Source of the DNA: an uncultured Faecalibacterium sp.
Lineage (GTDB): Bacteria; Bacillota; Clostridia; Oscillospirales; Ruminococcaceae
Length of the DNA stretch: 27,602 bases
Assembly: GCA_934525735.1 (NCBI GenBank)
Contig: CAKSZM010000017.1
Coordinates: 1-27,602 of the forward strand
Reading direction: 5' to 3'
Shown here: in pieces, positions 1 to 7,737 of the stretch
Position numbering within the stretch: the first letter of the stretch is position 1
Layout of the letters: every line of letters starts with the position of its first letter
Notes under the pieces: model-generated
What the model saw: only the letters and a program-made list of their open reading frames with translations
The model's database searches: none
What the model was told of the DNA's origin: nothing
Position numbers and translations under genes: made by a program

Positions 1-741
1 GTCATCGGTCTGGGTGCCATCGGCTCCCGGGTGGCCAACTGCGCCATCGAGCTGGGCATGGAGGTCTACGGCTACGATCCCTACATTTCCATTGAAGCTG
101 CCTGGAACCTGAGCAGCCAGGTGCACCACTGTGTTAATCTGAATGACATGCTGCCCCTGTGCGACTACATCACCATCCATGTGCCCTACCTGCCCACAAC
201 CAAGGACACCATCAACGCCCAGACGCTGGCTCTGTGCAAGGACGGCGTGAAGATCCTGAACTACGCCCGCGGCGAGCTGGTGAACACTGAGGCCCTTTTG
301 GACGCCATGGAGAGCGGCAAGGTCTCCGGCTACATGACTGACTTCCCGTCCGACGCCATTCTCGGCAAACCCGGCATCGTGTGCACCCCGCATCTGGGCG
401 CTTCCACCCCGGAAGCCGAGGACAACTGCGCCGTCATGGCTGCCAAGGAACTGAGCGATTACCTGAAGAACGGCAACATCACCCATTCGGTGAACATGCC
501 GGAGGTCAACCAGCCCCGTGCAGGCGGCAAGCGCATCTGCATCATTCACAAGAATGAGCCGGGCATGATCAGCCAGATCACCGCCCTGACCACCGAAGCC
601 GGCCTGAACATCGAGAACATGGTGAACAAGAGCAAAAAGAACATGGCCTACACCATGCTGGACGCCACCGGCGCTCTGGACAAGAAGCTGGCCGAAAAGC
701 TCAGCGCTATCCCCGCCGTGATCCGGGTGCGTATCCTGTAA
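1..741 (+). CDS. serA: D-3-phosphoglycerate dehydrogenase, 5' end cut by the window
   Basis: This enzyme oxidises 3-phosphoglycerate to 3-phosphohydroxypyruvate with NAD, the first step of serine synthesis in the cytosol. The reading frame is open from base 1, so the start and the N-terminal substrate domain lie outside. Visible parts are the NAD-binding glycine motif GLGAIG (frame residues 3-8), the conserved YARGELVN segment with the substrate-binding arginine, and the TPHLGAST segment carrying the catalytic histidine. After that, a C-terminal ACT-type domain starts near GGKRICIIHKNEPGMI, which in this family senses serine or helps assembly. The gene ends in a strong terminator just downstream, so it is the last gene of its transcript. 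Other 2-hydroxyacid dehydrogenases are possible from the Rossmann part alone, but the ACT tail favours SerA. Confidence 0.9.
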   Translation, partial: VIGLGAIGSRVANCAIELGMEVYGYDPYISIEAAWNLSSQVHHCVNLNDMLPLCDYITIHVPYLPTTKDTINAQTLALCKDGVKILNYARGELVNTEALLDAMESGKVSGYMTDFPSDAILGKPGIVCTPHLGASTPEAEDNCAVMAAKELSDYLKNGNITHSVNMPEVNQPRAGGKRICIIHKNEPGMISQITALTTEAGLNIENMVNKSKKNMAYTMLDATGALDKKLAEKLSAIPAVIRVRIL

Positions 742-763
742 GAAATCATTACATATCCGCCGG

Positions 764-798
764 TCCCCGTCAGTTCTCAGCCTGACGGGGATCTTTTT
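764..798 (+). terminator. Intrinsic terminator of serA
   Basis: A nine-base stem CCCCGTCAG (765-773) pairs with CTGACGGGG (782-790) over an eight-base loop, extended by a T-A pair and followed by ATCTTTTT. It begins 23 bases after the serA stop codon. Confidence 0.85.
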
Positions 799-857
799 GC
801 TGCCGAAAAAAACCGAAACCGCATTGCGTTCCGCAGCCGGTTAGTTTCGTTTTACAA

Positions 858-895
858 GCTGTAGTTTGTTCTAAAAAACTGCGCTGTAGTTTGTT
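858..895. repeat. Two exact 13-base direct repeats with 25-base period
   Basis: GCTGTAGTTTGTT occurs at 858-870 and again at 883-895, with a weaker copy (TTAGTTTCGTT) from 841. The first copy also overlaps TACA-N3-TGTA (853-863), which resembles the half-sites of BlaI/CopY-type repressors. It lies in the 350-base non-coding region between serA and the DUF6110 gene, about 55 to 90 bases upstream of the predicted -35 box. A regulatory role is inference. Confidence 0.45.
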
Positions 896-919
896 TTTTC
901 TGACTACTCACCGTTAAAA

Positions 920-935
920 GTTAACATATATTAAC
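920..935. promoter_or_regulatory. Candidate operator, inverted repeat GTTAA-N6-TTAAC
   Basis: Five-base arms GTTAA (920-924) and TTAAC (931-935) flank an AT-only centre, 14 bases upstream of the -35 hexamer of the DUF6110 promoter. The position suits an operator or an UP-like element. No regulator gene adjoins it. Confidence 0.35.
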
Positions 936-949
936 ATTGTCAAATCCTC

Positions 950-977
950 TTGAAAATGGAAAATTCTGTGCTAAAAT
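950..977 (+). promoter_or_regulatory. Promoter of the DUF6110 / metal ATPase genes
   Basis: TTGAAA (950-955) and TAAAAT (972-977) are separated by 16 bases, with an extended -10 TG at 969-970. A leader of roughly 110 bases runs from the start site to the ATG at 1092. I see no known riboswitch in that leader. Confidence 0.7.
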
Positions 978-1091
978 AGGCTCGAAAGCAGGCATTCACC
1001 GTCTGTTTTTTACTCCGGTTTTACCCGGTCCATTCATCTTACGGGCTGCAAAGCCCTCCAACATGAAATAGAAAAAGGTAGGGAAATCACG

Positions 1092-1382
1092 ATGGATATC
1101 AAAAAGATCGCACTGTTCGCCGCTGGCACTCTGTTCGGTTCTGCCGGCTTCAAGATCCTGTCCAGCAAGGACGCAAAGAAGGTCTACACCCAGACCACCG
1201 CTGCCGTGCTGCGCATGAAGGACTGCACCATGGAGACCGTCAACAAGGTGCAGGAGCAGGCCGGTGATATTCTGGCCGATGCAAAGGCCATCAACGAGGC
1301 TCGTGCTGTTGAAGCCGAGGCTGCTGTGATCGAGGACGCTGCTGAGGAGACTGCAGAGCCGGCTGCCGAGACCGAGGAATAA
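1092..1382 (+). CDS. DUF6110-type small protein
   Basis: A 96-residue protein of unknown function that resembles the clostridial DUF6110 family. The first 22 residues hold a hydrophobic, glycine-rich segment (about 5-22, with AAGTLFGSAGF), so it may anchor in or touch the membrane. A KILSSKDAKK segment follows, and the last 30 residues are rich in Ala and Glu and strongly acidic. The start is set by GGTAGGG a few bases before ATG 1092. It is transcribed first in a unit with a P-type metal ATPase 65 bases downstream, and a terminator hairpin lies between them, so more of this protein than of the pump is expected. A role as accessory or metal-buffering partner of the ATPase is inference from position. 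The acidic tail could bind cations, but no His or Cys cluster is present. Confidence 0.75.
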   Translation: MDIKKIALFAAGTLFGSAGFKILSSKDAKKVYTQTTAAVLRMKDCTMETVNKVQEQAGDILADAKAINEARAVEAEAAVIEDAAEETAEPAAETEE

Positions 1383-1399
1383 TCTCTGTTTGTGCCTGC

Positions 1400-1423
1400 G
1401 AGCCGCCTTCGGGCGGCTCTTTT
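1400..1423 (+). terminator. Partial terminator (attenuator) with UUCG loop
   Basis: GAGCCGCC (1400-1407) pairs perfectly with GGCGGCTC (1412-1419) across a TTCG tetraloop closed by C-G, followed by TTTT. No promoter is evident between it and the ATPase start at 1448, so it probably lowers but does not stop read-through. Confidence 0.75.
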
Positions 1424-1447
1424 GCATGATACAGAGGGAGAGCTATT

Positions 1448-3550
1448 ATGAAATGTACTATTCTGCATGAAGGCAAGGGCCGGATGCGGGTGCATGTGGA
1501 AAAAGTCCGCATGACCCTGCACCGCGCCGATGTGCTGGAAGCTTATCTGAACCGCAATGACGCCATCGTCCATGCCGCCGTCTACGAGCGCACCGGCGAT
1601 GTGGTCATCACCTACACCGGCAGACGTTCGGCCGCTGTGGCCATTCTGGCCGGTTACAAATTCGATGTACCGGAGAATGACGCGCTGGTCACCTCGGCCG
1701 ACAGCCGCAAGCTGAACCGGGAATATCAGGACAAGATGTTCAACCTTGTGGCAGGCCGCGCCCTGCGCAAGCTGTTCCTGCCTGCACCCATTGCTGCCGC
1801 TTACACGGTGTTCCGCTCCATCGGTTTCATCTGGAAGGGCGTGCGCTGCGCGCTGAGCCGCAAGCTGGAAGTGGAAGTGCTGGACGCTCTTTCCATCGGC
1901 GTATCCATCCTGCGGGGCGACTACGGCACCGCAGGGTCGGTGATGTTCCTGCTGAACCTTGGCTCTCTGCTGGAAGAGTGGACCCGCAAGAAGAGTCTGG
2001 ACGATCTGGCCCGCAGCATGGCGCTGAATGTGGATAAGGTCTGGGTGCGCAGCCAGGGCACCGAGGTTCTGGTGCCGCTGACCAAAGTGCGCTCCGGCGA
2101 CGAAGTGGTGGTGCGCAGCGGCAATATGATCCCGCTGGACGGCACTGTTCTGGAAGGCGAAGCCATGGTCAATCAGGCTGCCCTGACCGGCGAGTCCATG
2201 CCGGTGCGCAAGGTGGAAGGCTCCACCATCTACGCCGGCACCGTCGTGGAAGAGGGCGAATGCGTCTTTGTGGCAAAGGCCGAGGGCGGTTCCAACCGCT
2301 ACGACAAGATCGTTGCCATGATTGAAGAATCCGAAAAGCTCAAGTCCAGCACCGAGAACCGTGCGCTGGCGCTGGCCGACAGGCTGGTGCCGTGGTGTCT
2401 GGGTGCCACCGGCGTGACGTATCTGCTCACCCGCAATGTCACCCGCGCCATCTCCTGCCTGATGGTGGACTTCTCCTGCGCACTGAAACTTTCCATGCCG
2501 CTGGCGGTGCTTTCCGCCATGCGGGAGTGCGGCAGCTACCACATCACGGTCAAGGGCGGCAAGTATCTGGAAGCTTTGTCCAAGGCCGACACCATCGTGT
2601 TTGACAAGACCGGCACCCTGACCCGCGCCACCCCGCAGGTGGTGGAGGTCGTCCCCTTCTCCGGCTGCGAGGAGCGCGAAGTGCTGCAACTGGCCGCCTG
2701 TCTGGAAGAGCACTTCCCCCACTCCATGGCAAACGCTGTGGTGCGCGCCGCACGGGAACGCGGCATCTCCCACGAGGAGATGCACTCCGAGGTGGAGTAC
2801 ATCGTGGCGCACGGCATCGCCAGCCGGGTTGGTAATGAGCGTGTGGTCATCGGCAGCTATCACTTCGTGTTCGAGGACGAAAAGTGCACCGTGCCCGCCG
2901 CCGAGCAGGAAAAGTTCGACAGTCTGAAGCCCGAGTATTCTCACCTGTACATGGCAGCCAGCGGCCAGCTGGTAGGCGTCATCTGCATCTCCGACCCGCT
3001 GCGCCCGGAAGCCGCACAGGTGCTGAACAGCCTGCGCGCGCTGGGCATCCAAAATACCGTCATGATGACCGGCGACAGCGAGCGCACCGCCGCCGCCATT
3101 GCAAAGCAGGTGGGCGTGGACCACTTCTTCGCCGAGGTGCTGCCCGAGGACAAAGCAAACTTTGTCCAGCAGGCCAAGGCCGAGGGGCACACTGTGGTGA
3201 TGATCGGCGACGGCATCAACGACTCCCCCGCCCTGTCTGCCGCCGACATCGGCATTGCCATCAACTCCGGCGCCGCCATTGCCCGCGAGATCGCGGACGT
3301 GACCATCAAGGCGGACAGTCTGGAAGAGCTGGTGGCGCTCAAGGCCATTGCCAACGCCATGCAGAAGCGCGTGCATGCCAACTACCGGTTCGTGCTCAGC
3401 TTCAACTCTGCGCTGATCGTTCTGGGTGCACTGGGCATCCTGCAGCCGGCATCTTCCGCCATGCTGCACAACCTCTCCACCATCGGCATCAGCCTCAAGA
3501 GCATGACCAACCTCCTGCCGGAGAATAAAGCTCCGCAGCTGAACGCATAA
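1448..3550 (+). CDS. Atypical heavy-metal P1B-type ATPase
   Basis: A 700-residue membrane pump that would move a metal ion across the membrane using ATP. The P-type core is complete: TGES (247-250) in the actuator domain, DKTGTLT with the phosphorylated Asp at 386, EEHFPHSMA for the P1B HP locus, and GDGIND (587-592). Two things are unusual. The N-terminal HMA-like domain (about 1-75) has no CxxC metal site, and the membrane motif normally written CPC reads FSC here (DFSCALK, 341-347). The transported ion therefore cannot be assigned; copper is less likely than for CPC pumps. The start has GAGGGAG spaced six bases from ATG. The gene follows a DUF6110 gene on the same transcript and ends at a bidirectional terminator. 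The P-type ATPase assignment is secure; the substrate is open. Confidence 0.9.
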   Translation: MKCTILHEGKGRMRVHVEKVRMTLHRADVLEAYLNRNDAIVHAAVYERTGDVVITYTGRRSAAVAILAGYKFDVPENDALVTSADSRKLNREYQDKMFNLVAGRALRKLFLPAPIAAAYTVFRSIGFIWKGVRCALSRKLEVEVLDALSIGVSILRGDYGTAGSVMFLLNLGSLLEEWTRKKSLDDLARSMALNVDKVWVRSQGTEVLVPLTKVRSGDEVVVRSGNMIPLDGTVLEGEAMVNQAALTGESMPVRKVEGSTIYAGTVVEEGECVFVAKAEGGSNRYDKIVAMIEESEKLKSSTENRALALADRLVPWCLGATGVTYLLTRNVTRAISCLMVDFSCALKLSMPLAVLSAMRECGSYHITVKGGKYLEALSKADTIVFDKTGTLTRATPQVVEVVPFSGCEEREVLQLAACLEEHFPHSMANAVVRAARERGISHEEMHSEVEYIVAHGIASRVGNERVVIGSYHFVFEDEKCTVPAAEQEKFDSLKPEYSHLYMAASGQLVGVICISDPLRPEAAQVLNSLRALGIQNTVMMTGDSERTAAAIAKQVGVDHFFAEVLPEDKANFVQQAKAEGHTVVMIGDGINDSPALSAADIGIAINSGAAIAREIADVTIKADSLEELVALKAIANAMQKRVHANYRFVLSFNSALIVLGALGILQPASSAMLHNLSTIGISLKSMTNLLPENKAPQLNA

Positions 3551-3561
3551 ACTTCACCAAC

Positions 3562-3599
3562 AAAAAGGACGCTGTGCCGCGCGGCACAGCGTCCTTTTT
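3562..3599. terminator. Bidirectional terminator between the ATPase and murE
   Basis: A perfect 38-base palindrome: AAAAAGGACGCTGTGCCGC (3562-3580) is followed directly by its reverse complement (3581-3599). It provides a GC-rich stem and a T run on both strands, and it serves the convergent ATPase (+) and murE (-) genes. Confidence 0.9.
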
Positions 3600-3610
3600 C
3601 GTTTTAAGCC

Positions 3611-5089
3611 TTATTCCAATCCGATCTGCTGTGCGTACTCTTCCAGCAGTTCCCGCTCCAGGAACGGCGTCTTGACGCCCTCGCGGTCGCGGTAGGTCTC
3701 ATGTCCCTTGCCGATGACGGCGATCAGGTCGCCCTCCTGGGCATGATCCACGGCGTAGTGCAGTGCATCCAGGCGGTCGGGGATCTCCACAAACTTTGCG
3801 TCCGGGTTGCCCTTGTTCATGCCCACGCGGATGTCGGCGATGATATCCTCCACCTTTTCAAAGCGGTTGTTGTCCTCGGTCAGGATGGAGAAATCGGCCA
3901 TCTTTGCGCAGATCTCGCCCATGCCGTAGCGGCGCAGCTTGGAGCGGTTGCCGCCGCAGCCGAACACCACCACCAGACGGTGGGGCTTGTAGGCCCGCAG
4001 AGTGGTGAGCAGGCTTTCGGTGGACACCTCGTTGTGGGCGTAGTCCAGCAGGATGGTGAACTTTTTGCTGATGGGCACCAGCTCCACACGGCCCTTGACC
4101 ACACACTTGCCCAGACCGTCGTGAATGGCCTGATCCGGCAGACCCAGCACTTTGCCAACGGCCAGCGCGGCCAGCGCGTTGTACACGCTGAACTCGCCGG
4201 GCATATTCACCTTCACGTCCATCTCGTCCTTGCCGGTGACATGGAACTTCACGCCCAGAAAATCGTGGGTGCGCAGCAGCTCGTAGCCGCTGGCGCGGTA
4301 GTCGGCCTTTGCATCGCGGCCATAGGTCACAAGGCTGCAGGTGTGGCCTTCCAGCAGGGCTTCGGTGTTCTCGTCGTCGATGTTCACCACGCCCACATCG
4401 CAGCGCTTGAACAGCTGGCCCTTCCAGCTGCGGTACTCTTCAAAGGTCTTGTGTTCGCCGGGGCCGATGTGGTCCGGCGAAAGGTTGGTGAACACGCCCA
4501 CATTGTAATGGATGCCCGCCACACGGTCCATCATCAGGCCCTGGCTGGACACTTCCATCAGAGCGGTGTCGCAGCCTGCATCCAGAAATTCGCGGAAAGT
4601 CTTCTGCAGCTCGTAGCTCTCGGGGGTGGTGTTGGCGGTGTCCTTGTGCTTGCCCATGTAGTAGATGCCGTTGGTGCCGATCATGCCCACCTTGCGGCCT
4701 GCGGCTTCCAGCACGCTCTTGATCATATGGGTGGTGGTGGTCTTGCCCTTGGTGCCGGTGACGCCGATCATGGTCATCTTGCGGGAGGGGTTGCCGAAGA
4801 GGTTGCCGCTCATCAGAGCCATGGCGTAGCGGCTGTTCTCCACCTTGACCACGGTCACGCCAGGAACCGCTGCAAGGTCGATATCGTGCTGGATGACCAG
4901 CGCGCTGACGCCCTTGGCGGCGCAGTCGGCGGCAAACTCGTGGCTGTCGCGCTGGGTGCCCACGATGCACACAAAAGCAAGGCCAGGGGCCGCCTTGCGG
5001 CTGTCGTAGATGATATCCGAAATTTCCGTATCCGTGCTGCCCTGTACCAGAGTAAAAGGCACACCTTCCAGTAACTGTTCCAGTTTCAT
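3611..5089 (-). CDS. murE: UDP-MurNAc-tripeptide ligase MurE
   Basis: MurE adds the third amino acid (meso-diaminopimelate or lysine) to UDP-MurNAc-L-Ala-D-Glu with ATP, in the cytosol. The protein has 492 residues, the usual length. Domain 1 is the N-terminal UMAG-binding region, followed by the ATP site GTKGKTTTT (112-120), the central domain with TTPES, and the C-terminal domain. The specificity motif, DNPR in diaminopimelate enzymes, reads DNNR here (406-409). The arginine that holds the diaminopimelate carboxylate is kept, so meso-diaminopimelate is the likelier substrate, but the proline is lost. The start has TGAGGAG upstream of ATG 5089. It is the last gene of the dcw cluster, 27 bases after ftsQ; in most Firmicutes murE sits before mraY. 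Confidence in MurE is high, in the substrate moderate. Confidence 0.93.
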   Translation of the reverse strand: MKLEQLLEGVPFTLVQGSTDTEISDIIYDSRKAAPGLAFVCIVGTQRDSHEFAADCAAKGVSALVIQHDIDLAAVPGVTVVKVENSRYAMALMSGNLFGNPSRKMTMIGVTGTKGKTTTTHMIKSVLEAAGRKVGMIGTNGIYYMGKHKDTANTTPESYELQKTFREFLDAGCDTALMEVSSQGLMMDRVAGIHYNVGVFTNLSPDHIGPGEHKTFEEYRSWKGQLFKRCDVGVVNIDDENTEALLEGHTCSLVTYGRDAKADYRASGYELLRTHDFLGVKFHVTGKDEMDVKVNMPGEFSVYNALAALAVGKVLGLPDQAIHDGLGKCVVKGRVELVPISKKFTILLDYAHNEVSTESLLTTLRAYKPHRLVVVFGCGGNRSKLRRYGMGEICAKMADFSILTEDNNRFEKVEDIIADIRVGMNKGNPDAKFVEIPDRLDALHYAVDHAQEGDLIAVIGKGHETYRDREGVKTPFLERELLEEYAQQIGLE

Positions 5090-5116
5090 AGCTGCTCACT
5101 CCTCAGATGGTTGTTA

Positions 5117-6559
5117 TCACATGGGGTTCTCGTCTTCATTGGCGGTCATGCGGGCCGGGTCGGTCAGCGGCGTTTCCTCTGTGGTGTCCGCTGCATCCGG
5201 TGCAGGCTGAGCTGCGGCATCCTCACCGGTGCCGTCTGCTTCGTCCGCAGTGTCCGGCTGTTCCGGTTCTGCCGGCTCCGGCACCACATAGCCGGAGGGC
5301 AGGGTCGGCTGACCCTGTGCCAGATAGAACTTGCGGGTGGTGCTGGACGCACTGACGTGGCTGAAATCCAGCCCGCCGGTATCCGTAGCGCTGACGCCCT
5401 TGCCGTCGGCATTGGTCAGCACATAGCGGGCGCGGTCCAGCTTATAATCCAGATCATTCAGCGTACCCAGCAGCACGCTGATGCGGTCCTGATACAAAAA
5501 TGCCATCTGGTCGGTGTCTGCAAACTCGATGCGGGTCACATCGTCCAGCATCCCGTACTCTTCCAGCTTGGTCTGCAGCTCGGCGAGGGCGGCCAGGCGG
5601 CCGTCTTCCTGCGGCTCCTGTGCTTCCGAGGATGCCCCGGAAGAGTCCGATGCAGCAGGATCCGCCGCAGGCTGCGGCAGCTCAAAGGCCAGCTGGTCGC
5701 CGGGCTGCACCGACACCGGCTCGCCGCCGTACAGGGTCTTCAGGCCGGCGGGCTGGTCTGCATCGCAGGCAAGGATCTTGAATTTGTCCGAGAGGGTCAG
5801 CCAGCCGCTCTTGGTCTGCATGGCGTAGGCAGGCACCGCCTCCGTCACTTTTACCACCACGGTGTTGGGGTACTCCCGCACCACCTGAATGGATTCCAGC
5901 AGCGGGAACTGTTTTTCCAGCGCCGCCTGCTTTGCGGCAGGGTCGAAGCCGAAGATGTTCTCTTCCAACTGTACCCCCAGCGCCTGCAGGATCTGATCGC
6001 TGGTATAACCGGCGGCTTCCTGCACGGCGGTGCCGTCCGCGGTCTGCACCTGAATGGTGCCGATGCGGAACAGCATGGTCATGGTCAGGTACACGCCTGC
6101 CGCGATCACCGCCAGCAGCGTGCCCAGCGCCACCAGCCGCTGGATCGTCCGGCGGCGCTTGATGGCGGCGCGGGTCATCTTGCGCTGCTTGCGTTTTTCC
6201 CGGCGGACAGGGTCGCGGTTCCGGTCTGTCTGCACCGGGCGCATCCGCTGCGCCTGTGCGTTCTGCGGCCGCTTGAGGGCAGCAGCCCTGCGCTTGCCTC
6301 CGGTCCCGTTTTTCCGCTTCGGAGCCGTGCCGGAGCGCCGGGCTGCAGTGCCTGCCGTGCGTGGGCGCTGCGCTGTGCCCGGGTTCCGGCTGCCGCGCGT
6401 CGTTTCATTTTCCTGTCGGGTCATGCGCTGCTGAGAGGGGAATTCAATGCTGTTGTCAGTGCGGGTGCGGCGCACGGTGCCGTTGGCCGTGCGGTCCGGC
6501 GTAAAACTCAGCGGTTCTCCGTTGAAGCCGTAGCGGTCGTTTCCATTGTTCTGCGGCAT
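5117..6559 (-). CDS. ftsQ: Cell division protein FtsQ/DivIB
   Basis: This bitopic membrane protein joins FtsL and FtsB/DivIC in the septal complex that activates the FtsW-transpeptidase pair. With ATG 6559 it has 480 residues. An upstream GTG at 6568 overlaps the AAAGGAGGT ribosome site, so I reject it. The layout is a long basic, disordered cytosolic part (1-141, rich in Arg, Thr and Asn), one membrane segment (about 142-163), a POTRA domain (about 165-235, starting FRIGTIQVQ), the beta domain, and an acidic Pro/Ala/Glu/Asp-rich tail (about the last 55 residues). It is larger than typical DivIB because of both low-complexity ends. It lies between murG and murE in the cluster. The POTRA fold and context support the call; sequence similarity in this family is always low. 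Confidence 0.85.
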   Translation of the reverse strand: MPQNNGNDRYGFNGEPLSFTPDRTANGTVRRTRTDNSIEFPSQQRMTRQENETTRGSRNPGTAQRPRTAGTAARRSGTAPKRKNGTGGKRRAAALKRPQNAQAQRMRPVQTDRNRDPVRREKRKQRKMTRAAIKRRRTIQRLVALGTLLAVIAAGVYLTMTMLFRIGTIQVQTADGTAVQEAAGYTSDQILQALGVQLEENIFGFDPAAKQAALEKQFPLLESIQVVREYPNTVVVKVTEAVPAYAMQTKSGWLTLSDKFKILACDADQPAGLKTLYGGEPVSVQPGDQLAFELPQPAADPAASDSSGASSEAQEPQEDGRLAALAELQTKLEEYGMLDDVTRIEFADTDQMAFLYQDRISVLLGTLNDLDYKLDRARYVLTNADGKGVSATDTGGLDFSHVSASSTTRKFYLAQGQPTLPSGYVVPEPAEPEQPDTADEADGTGEDAAAQPAPDAADTTEETPLTDPARMTANEDENPM

Positions 6560-6601
6560 AGCGCACACCTCCTTTCCAAAAATTTTTCAGTCCTATGTTT
6601 T

Positions 6602-7723
6602 TTACACCAGCTTCATCAATGCATCGGCAATGCGGTCCAGGCTGTCGTCCACCGACAGGCTGCGGGCATTCTGCCCCATCTGCGCCAGCTTGCCCGGCTC
6701 GGACAGCATCTCCGAAACGGTGGAGATCAGTTTTTCACCGGTCAGGTCTTTTTCCTCAATGACCACAGCAGCGCCGGCCTTCTGCAGTTCCATGGCGTTG
6801 AAATACTGGTGGTTCTCGGCCACATTTGGGCTGGGGATCAGCACAGCGGCGCGGCCCGCAGCTTCCAGCTCGGCCAGCGTCAGCGCACCGGCGCGGCTGA
6901 TGACGAGATCCGCAGCTGCCAGCAGCTCCGGCATGTTGTTGATGTATTCCTTCACCACAAGGTCCTCACCCTCGGCAAAGTTCTTCTGCTGTTCCAGATC
7001 CTTGAACAGCTGCACGCCGTACTGGCCGGTGGCATGGAGATGCAGCACCGGTTTGTGCTCGTGCTGTTCCCATGCGCACAGGTCGGACACCACTTCGTTG
7101 ACACGGCGGGCGCCCAGACTGCCGCCGAAGGAAAGGATCACCGTGCGGTCGCCTGCACCCAGCTGGGCACGGATGGCATCGCGGTTTTTTACCTGCGTGA
7201 ACACTTCCGGACGCACCGGGTTACCCACTACGATGGTCTTGCCGGGGGCACCCAGCTTTTCCACGGCAGCAGGCACTGCGGCAAACACGATATCCACATC
7301 CGGAGCCAGCAGCTTATTGGTCACGCCGGGGAAGGCGTTCTGCTCATGGATCGCGGTGCGGATGCCCATCTTTGCAGCGCAGCGCACCACCGGGCCGGAC
7401 ACATAGCCGCCGCAGCCGATGACGAGGTCCGGCTGGACTTCCTTCATGATAGCTTTGGCCTTGGGGCCGGAAAGAATCAGATTCCACACCGTCACGATGT
7501 TGCGCTTGATGTTATGCGGCGACAGCTTACGCTGGAAACCGGTGATCTCGATGTGATGGAAGGGGTAACCAGCCTGTGTGACCAGACGGTATTCCATGCC
7601 TTCCTTACGGCCGGCAAAATGGATCTCGGCAGTAGGGTCTGCCTTTTTGATGGCTCTTGCAATGGCAAGCGCCGGGTTGATATGGCCGGCAGTGCCGCCG
7701 GCAGCGATCAGAACTCGCCTCAT
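6602..7723 (-). CDS. murG: Lipid II synthase MurG
   Basis: MurG transfers GlcNAc from UDP-GlcNAc to lipid I and so makes lipid II at the inner face of the membrane. The 373 residues match the usual size. The N-terminal glycine loop AAGGTAGHINPAL (about 7-19) and the C-terminal donor site with SRAGALTLAEL, IPSPNVAENHQ and FNAMEL are all intact. The start ATG 7723 has GGAGG eight bases upstream. The stop of ftsW is only 14 bases before it, and ftsQ follows after 42 bases, so these genes are surely cotranscribed. Unlike the mraY gene three positions away, this enzyme shows no loss of key motifs. Confidence 0.96.
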   Translation of the reverse strand: MRRVLIAAGGTAGHINPALAIARAIKKADPTAEIHFAGRKEGMEYRLVTQAGYPFHHIEITGFQRKLSPHNIKRNIVTVWNLILSGPKAKAIMKEVQPDLVIGCGGYVSGPVVRCAAKMGIRTAIHEQNAFPGVTNKLLAPDVDIVFAAVPAAVEKLGAPGKTIVVGNPVRPEVFTQVKNRDAIRAQLGAGDRTVILSFGGSLGARRVNEVVSDLCAWEQHEHKPVLHLHATGQYGVQLFKDLEQQKNFAEGEDLVVKEYINNMPELLAAADLVISRAGALTLAELEAAGRAAVLIPSPNVAENHQYFNAMELQKAGAAVVIEEKDLTGEKLISTVSEMLSEPGKLAQMGQNARSLSVDDSLDRIADALMKLV

Positions 7724-7737
7724 GATGCTTCCTCCTG

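Noticed and set aside
742..1091. A possible small gene or riboswitch in the 350-base gap
   Set aside because: No frame with a ribosome site was seen, and no known riboswitch core was recognised; only the terminator, repeats and promoter are supported.
1184..3469. A long minus-strand open frame opposite the metal ATPase
   Set aside because: Its composition is that of an antisense shadow (His, Gly, Gln and Val rich), and it overlaps both the DUF6110 gene and the ATPase, which have clear motifs.
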